Assembly (NCBI GenBank): GCA_003650185.1
Contig: QMOF01000072.1
Location: 1-9,529, forward strand
Reading direction: 5' to 3'
Length of the DNA stretch: 9,529 nt
Origin: Chloroflexota bacterium
Lineage (GTDB): Bacteria; Chloroflexota; Dehalococcoidia; UBA2247; RBG-13-53-26
Position numbers and translations under genes: made by a program. Of this stretch, positions 6,226 to 9,529 are shown piece by piece. The first letter of the stretch is position 1, and every line of letters begins with the position of its first letter. The notes beneath the pieces are model-generated. The model worked only from the letters and a program-made list of their open reading frames with translations. It searched no databases and was not told where the DNA came from.

Positions 6226-7320
6226 ATGAAAGCGGCGGTACTATATGAATTGAATAGCCCCCTCCGTGTGGAAGAGGTGAGTCTGGATGAGCCGGGTGAC
6301 CAGGAAGTACTGGTCAAATTGGTAGCTACGGGACTGTGCTACTCTGATCTTCACTATATCCACGGCGACGCGCCCGTTCCTATGCCTGTCGTATTGGGAC
6401 ACGAGGGAGCCGGAATTGTGGAAAAGGTGGGCCCTGGCGTAACCACACTCCAGCCTGGTGACCATGTGGTGCTTATGGTGGCCTGGTCATGCGGGAAATG
6501 CCACTTCTGTGTTGAGGGGCGGCCCGACATGTGCTCCAGCCAATGGATAGTGTGCAACATGATGGGTACACTGCCCAGCGGAGCCAAGCGTTTGCGTAAG
6601 GGCAACCAAGAGCTGAACCACTTCTTTTGCCAGTCCTCCTTTGCCGAGTATGCTGTGGTTCACGAGCGCACCGCGATAAAGGTCAGAGAGGATGCTCCTC
6701 TGGACGTAGTGTGCCTTTTGGGTTGCGGTACCGCCACCGGCATAGGCTGTGTGCTCAACAGGGCAAAGCTAAGGCCCGGCGAAAGCATAGTTATCTACGG
6801 CTGCGGCGGTGTGGGACTAAGTGCCGTGATGGGGGCCAAGCTGGCTGGAGCCGGGAAGCTCATAGCTGTGGATATGCTGGACCAGAAACTGGAAAAGGCC
6901 AAAGAGCTTGGGGCCGACTACGTTATCAATGCATCGCAGGAGGACCCGCCACAGCGTGTTATGGAGATAACCGGAGGGGGAGCGGACTATTCAGTTGAGT
7001 GCATCGGAAATGTAGATGTTGTGGCCCAGGCCTTTGCCTCGATTCACAACGCAGGGACCTGCGTCGTAGCCGGAATGGCTCCTATAGACAAAGTGATTCC
7101 TATTGCCGCCTTTGAATTGCTCATAGGGAAAACCCTCACCGGAACTCTTCAGGGGAACATACGTCCGTCGGTGGATGTGCCCAAGTATGTCGATTTGTTC
7201 ATGGCCGGGAAGCTCCCCATTGATAGGCTGATCACCCGGAACTACAGCCTGGACCATATCAATGAGGCCGTTCAGGCTCTTGAAAAGGGAGAGGTAATAC
7301 GTAGCGTAATCCGATTTTAA
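6226..7320 (+). CDS. Zn-dependent medium-chain alcohol dehydrogenase
   Basis: NAD(P)-dependent alcohol/aldehyde oxidoreductase of the medium-chain dehydrogenase superfamily (class III-like), 364 residues. The start is set by GAGGAGAG (6214-6221), and MKAAVLYELNSPL is a typical N-terminus. Catalytic zinc ligands C38 (ATGLCYSDLH), H59-E60 (GHEGAGIVEKVG) and C167 (LLGCGTATGIG) are present. The structural zinc lobe is complete, with C89, C92, C95 and C103 in CGKCHFCVEGRPDMC. The loop that follows (about 104-140) is of the longer class III/NDMA-type form, leading to SFAEYAVV. The Rossmann motif GCGGVG is at 192-197, and the acidic D216 (IAVDMLD) favours NAD over NADP. The C-terminus (LTGTLQG; PKYVDLFMAGKLPIDRLITR) is standard. 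No key residue is missing, so it should be active. The substrate alcohol is unknown. It precedes two flavin oxidoreductases and may act in the same pathway. Confidence 0.95.
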   Translation: MKAAVLYELNSPLRVEEVSLDEPGDQEVLVKLVATGLCYSDLHYIHGDAPVPMPVVLGHEGAGIVEKVGPGVTTLQPGDHVVLMVAWSCGKCHFCVEGRPDMCSSQWIVCNMMGTLPSGAKRLRKGNQELNHFFCQSSFAEYAVVHERTAIKVREDAPLDVVCLLGCGTATGIGCVLNRAKLRPGESIVIYGCGGVGLSAVMGAKLAGAGKLIAVDMLDQKLEKAKELGADYVINASQEDPPQRVMEITGGGADYSVECIGNVDVVAQAFASIHNAGTCVVAGMAPIDKVIPIAAFELLIGKTLTGTLQGNIRPSVDVPKYVDLFMAGKLPIDRLITRNYSLDHINEAVQALEKGEVIRSVIRF

Positions 7321-7373
7321 GGCCCGCTTTCCAGAGGCTAGCCATTGCTCAAAAGATACTAAATTCCATAAAT

Positions 7374-7378
7374 GGAGG
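7374..7378 (+). promoter_or_regulatory. Shine-Dalgarno that decides the 7384 start
   Basis: GGAGG lies 5 nt before ATG 7384. The alternative ATG 7372 overlaps this SD and has no SD upstream, so the shorter protein is preferred. Confidence 0.7.
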
Positions 7379-7383
7379 AAGTG

Positions 7384-9111
7384 ATGCCCGATGAAGCGTT
7401 TGATGCGGTAATCATTGGAGGGGGGACTAAGGCGCTGTTCCTTGCCATGTATCTGATCAAGTACGGCGGCATGAGCGTTGGTATATTTGAGAGTAGGCAT
7501 GAGGTTGGCGGCTGCCTGGCTACTGAGGAGACCTCGGCACCAGGTTTTCGTGGCAATACCCACGCTACCATAATCACTCCTCTCTACTACCCGCCACTCT
7601 ATCGTGATTTTCCTGAATTCTGGGAATATGGGGCCCAAAGCGACCAGTATCTTGTGGCCGAGGGTGCCGTTTTCAGAAACAACAACACCTGCCTGACTAT
7701 CTACAGCGAAAAGCACGATCCAACGCAGGAGAGGACTGCCGCAGAAATCGCCCGCTTCTCGCCGAGGGACGCCGAAAAGTGGCTCAAGCTCTGGAATCTA
7801 ATGCAGAGTGACGAGGCGCAACTGGTCGTCCTGGAGGCTCTGTTCACCCCTGCTGAGATGCGTACCAGCCCTGAGGCGCTGGAACGGCAGGTGGCCCTAT
7901 ACCCAAAAATTGTGGAAGCCGGCTTTGAACCTGACTCCCTGGTCCTGTCGGCCAGCTATCTACGTTGGGTAAAGGAATTCTTTGAGAGCAAAGAGTTGCA
8001 GTACTGCATAATGCGATTCGTACTTACACAAAGGCATGTCAATGAGACCGGAGTCGGGCAAGAGATGTTCAGCTTTGCAGCCTCGATACCGACTATCGGC
8101 TTTGCACGGGGAGGGACTCACCAAATAGCTCATGCTGCCCACCAGATATTGGTGCAGAGCGGGTGCAAGTTCTTTACCCATTGTCATGTAGACAAGGTTA
8201 TCATAGAGAACGGGACCGCCACAGGCATCCGCCTCGCCGATGGCTCTCGGATTACAGCCAGGAAGCTGGTGGTGAGCACGCTAAACCCAGCCCAACTCTG
8301 CTTCGATTTGATAGGCAGAGAGCATCTGGACGACCGGACTGTGCGTCGTGTGGAGGCTTTGGAAAGCAGCTTCCTGTGCCTGATGTGGTACTCCTATGCT
8401 TTGCATGAGGCTCCTAAGTACGCGGCGGCAGCGTTTAACCCTGACATAAACGAGACCTTCTGGCTCGGGTTGGCAGAGAACGCTGACCCAGAACATATAG
8501 CCAGGGAGTGCCACTACCAGAACCTGGGCATGTTTCCTCCGCTAGAGGACTACTGCCCTGCTATTACGTGTAACAGTCTGGTTGACCCTGCCTATGCACC
8601 TCCGGGGATGCACGTTGCTCACAGTGAACAGCTCGGCCCACCCGCCCCTACCTACACCGAGAGGCAATGGCTGGAAATAAAGAAGAAGTACCTTGAGGAC
8701 CTGCTTACCGTGTGGCAGAGGCATGCGCCCAACATGACCTGGGACAATCTCATCGGCGCTGACACTAACAGTCCCTACGACGCCTTGCGGATGAAGAACC
8801 TCGGGCCCAACGGGAACATGGCCGTTCTTGACTGTTCGCTTTACCAGCGTGATGTCAACAGGCCTATCCCTGAGTTGGCCAACCACAGAACTCCCATAAA
8901 GAACCTTTATGCTACAGGATCAGCTTGGTCTCCTGGGGGGTGGGCTGCCTCACCGGAATCCTACAATTGCTACAAAATCATTGCTGGTGACCTGGGGCTG
9001 GGCAAGCCGTGGGGGAAGACAGGGAAAGAAGAACTGGATTCCCTGATCCATGAGACCCGAGCCGTAGCCAACAGGATTCGAAATTCGTCCAAAGTGGGAC
9101 GGAGCGGGTGA
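7384..9111 (+). CDS. FAD-dependent oxidoreductase, phytoene desaturase/PYROXD2-like, first of tandem pair
   Basis: Flavoprotein of the phytoene desaturase/amine oxidase-like superfamily, 575 residues. Members desaturate, saturate or isomerise isoprenoids, and many have no known substrate. The N-terminal dinucleotide fold starts at once: DAVIIGGGTKALFLA (7-21), with E36 (IFESRHE) for the ADP-ribose hydroxyls and the following VGG (41-43). The third glycine of GxGxxG is Ala17, and the common N-G pair is K-A here. A GNTHATII segment (57-64) has a counterpart in the next gene. A mid-protein segment, about GFARGGTHQIAHAAHQIL, matches the family's 'GG...l...' element, and TARKLVVSTLNPAQL is the usual second FAD-domain strand. 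The C-terminal FAD site is about residues 507-531 (NLYATGSAWSPGGW, then YNCYKIIAGDLGL). No signal peptide is seen, so it is probably cytosolic or membrane-associated. The gene starts 63 nt after the alcohol dehydrogenase. Reaction direction and substrate are unknown. Confidence 0.88.
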   Translation: MPDEAFDAVIIGGGTKALFLAMYLIKYGGMSVGIFESRHEVGGCLATEETSAPGFRGNTHATIITPLYYPPLYRDFPEFWEYGAQSDQYLVAEGAVFRNNNTCLTIYSEKHDPTQERTAAEIARFSPRDAEKWLKLWNLMQSDEAQLVVLEALFTPAEMRTSPEALERQVALYPKIVEAGFEPDSLVLSASYLRWVKEFFESKELQYCIMRFVLTQRHVNETGVGQEMFSFAASIPTIGFARGGTHQIAHAAHQILVQSGCKFFTHCHVDKVIIENGTATGIRLADGSRITARKLVVSTLNPAQLCFDLIGREHLDDRTVRRVEALESSFLCLMWYSYALHEAPKYAAAAFNPDINETFWLGLAENADPEHIARECHYQNLGMFPPLEDYCPAITCNSLVDPAYAPPGMHVAHSEQLGPPAPTYTERQWLEIKKKYLEDLLTVWQRHAPNMTWDNLIGADTNSPYDALRMKNLGPNGNMAVLDCSLYQRDVNRPIPELANHRTPIKNLYATGSAWSPGGWAASPESYNCYKIIAGDLGLGKPWGKTGKEELDSLIHETRAVANRIRNSSKVGRSG

Positions 9112-9152
9112 CCATTAGCTTTAACCAGAAGGAAACGTAGAAGGAGAGCGAA

Positions 9153-9529
9153 ATGGCACAGAACTTTGATGTCATAATCGTCGGAGGTGGTCCCAACGGG
9201 CTGGAGATCGGTGCCTACCTGAGCAAGGCGGGCCTGAAATGTCTGCTGCTGGAGAAGAGGTTTGAGGTCGGCGGGGGCCTGGCCACCGAGCAGGTCACGC
9301 TGCCCGACTTCTTCCATAACACGCACGCCATCTACCACATGATGGTGGACTATGCGCCTGTGTACGATGATTTGAACTTTGCTGAATACGATGTGAGGCA
9401 TATCAGGCCCGAGCTGCAATGGGCCATGCCTTTGAAAGATGGCAGGTGCCTCTGCATCTACACCGATGTGGAGAAGACCTGCGCCTCGATAGCCCAGTTC
9501 TCGCAGAAAGACGCCAACAGCTACCGGGA
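9153..9529 (+). CDS. FAD-dependent oxidoreductase, phytoene desaturase-like, second of tandem pair (3'-truncated by window edge)
   Basis: This frame runs open from ATG 9153 to the window end (125 full codons, no stop). The start is supported by AAGGAGAG (9141-9148). The N-terminus MAQNFDVIIVGGGPNGLEIGA carries a canonical GxGxxG (G11-G13, G16), followed by E34 (LLEKRFE) and VGGG (39-42). LATEQVTLPDFFHNTHAI (43-60) parallels LATEET...GFRGNTHATI in the preceding protein, so the two are paralogues. Side-chain differences are many, so the duplication is old or the genes were recruited separately. Only the N-terminal FAD domain is visible. Substrate domain and C-terminus lie beyond the window. The gene starts 41 nt after the previous stop, so co-expression is likely. 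The two proteins could form a heteromer or act on successive intermediates, which is inference. Confidence 0.87.
   Translation, partial: MAQNFDVIIVGGGPNGLEIGAYLSKAGLKCLLLEKRFEVGGGLATEQVTLPDFFHNTHAIYHMMVDYAPVYDDLNFAEYDVRHIRPELQWAMPLKDGRCLCIYTDVEKTCASIAQFSQKDANSYR

Noticed and set aside
6991..7716. Minus-strand open frame of 241 codons across the alcohol dehydrogenase end and the flavoprotein start
   Set aside because: It is antisense to two well-supported genes and has no family-like segment in its translation.

Overview
The window is a bacterial, entirely plus-strand stretch of metabolic genes. It holds seven complete genes plus one cut by each edge, for nine genes in all. I see no tRNA, rRNA, CRISPR array, transposase or other mobile element. 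Almost every gene has a GGAG/GGAGG Shine-Dalgarno (SD) sequence at normal spacing. The base composition is moderately GC-rich. The gene content is a low-potential 2-oxoacid:ferredoxin oxidoreductase, family III CoA-transferases, a Zn alcohol dehydrogenase and phytoene-desaturase-like flavoproteins. This suggests an anaerobic or microaerobic heterotroph. The style resembles sediment or aquifer Chloroflexota (Dehalococcoidia and relatives), but that taxonomic guess is inference and should be held loosely.

Region 1 (1-3175) is a tight cluster. It carries the alpha (5'-truncated), beta and gamma subunits of a 2-oxoacid:ferredoxin oxidoreductase, followed by a D-isomer-specific 2-hydroxyacid dehydrogenase. 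Alpha and beta overlap by ATGA; the other junctions are 28 and 17 nt. The dehydrogenase could supply or drain the 2-oxoacid that the oxidoreductase converts to acyl-CoA. It has Ala where the family normally has its catalytic Glu.

Region 2 (3176-3542) is a 367-nt non-coding gap. It has two dyad-symmetric elements and an unused strong SD-like sequence, and it probably separates two transcription units.

Region 3 (3543-6091) encodes two different family III (CaiB/BaiF-type) CoA-transferases in tandem. The second keeps an Asp at the expected nucleophile position. The first does not obviously do so. A two-subunit CoA-transferase is therefore a reasonable hypothesis.

Region 4 (6226-9529) encodes a complete Zn-dependent medium-chain alcohol dehydrogenase and two tandem, divergent FAD-dependent oxidoreductases of the phytoene desaturase/PYROXD2-like superfamily. 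The second of these is cut by the window end.

Taken together, the genes look like a catabolic locus: alcohol oxidation, FAD-dependent desaturation, CoA activation by CoA transfer, and ferredoxin-linked oxidative decarboxylation of a 2-oxoacid. The substrate cannot be read from the sequence. No single gene belongs to an unknown family. What may be undescribed is the combination, together with the active-site departures in two of the enzymes.
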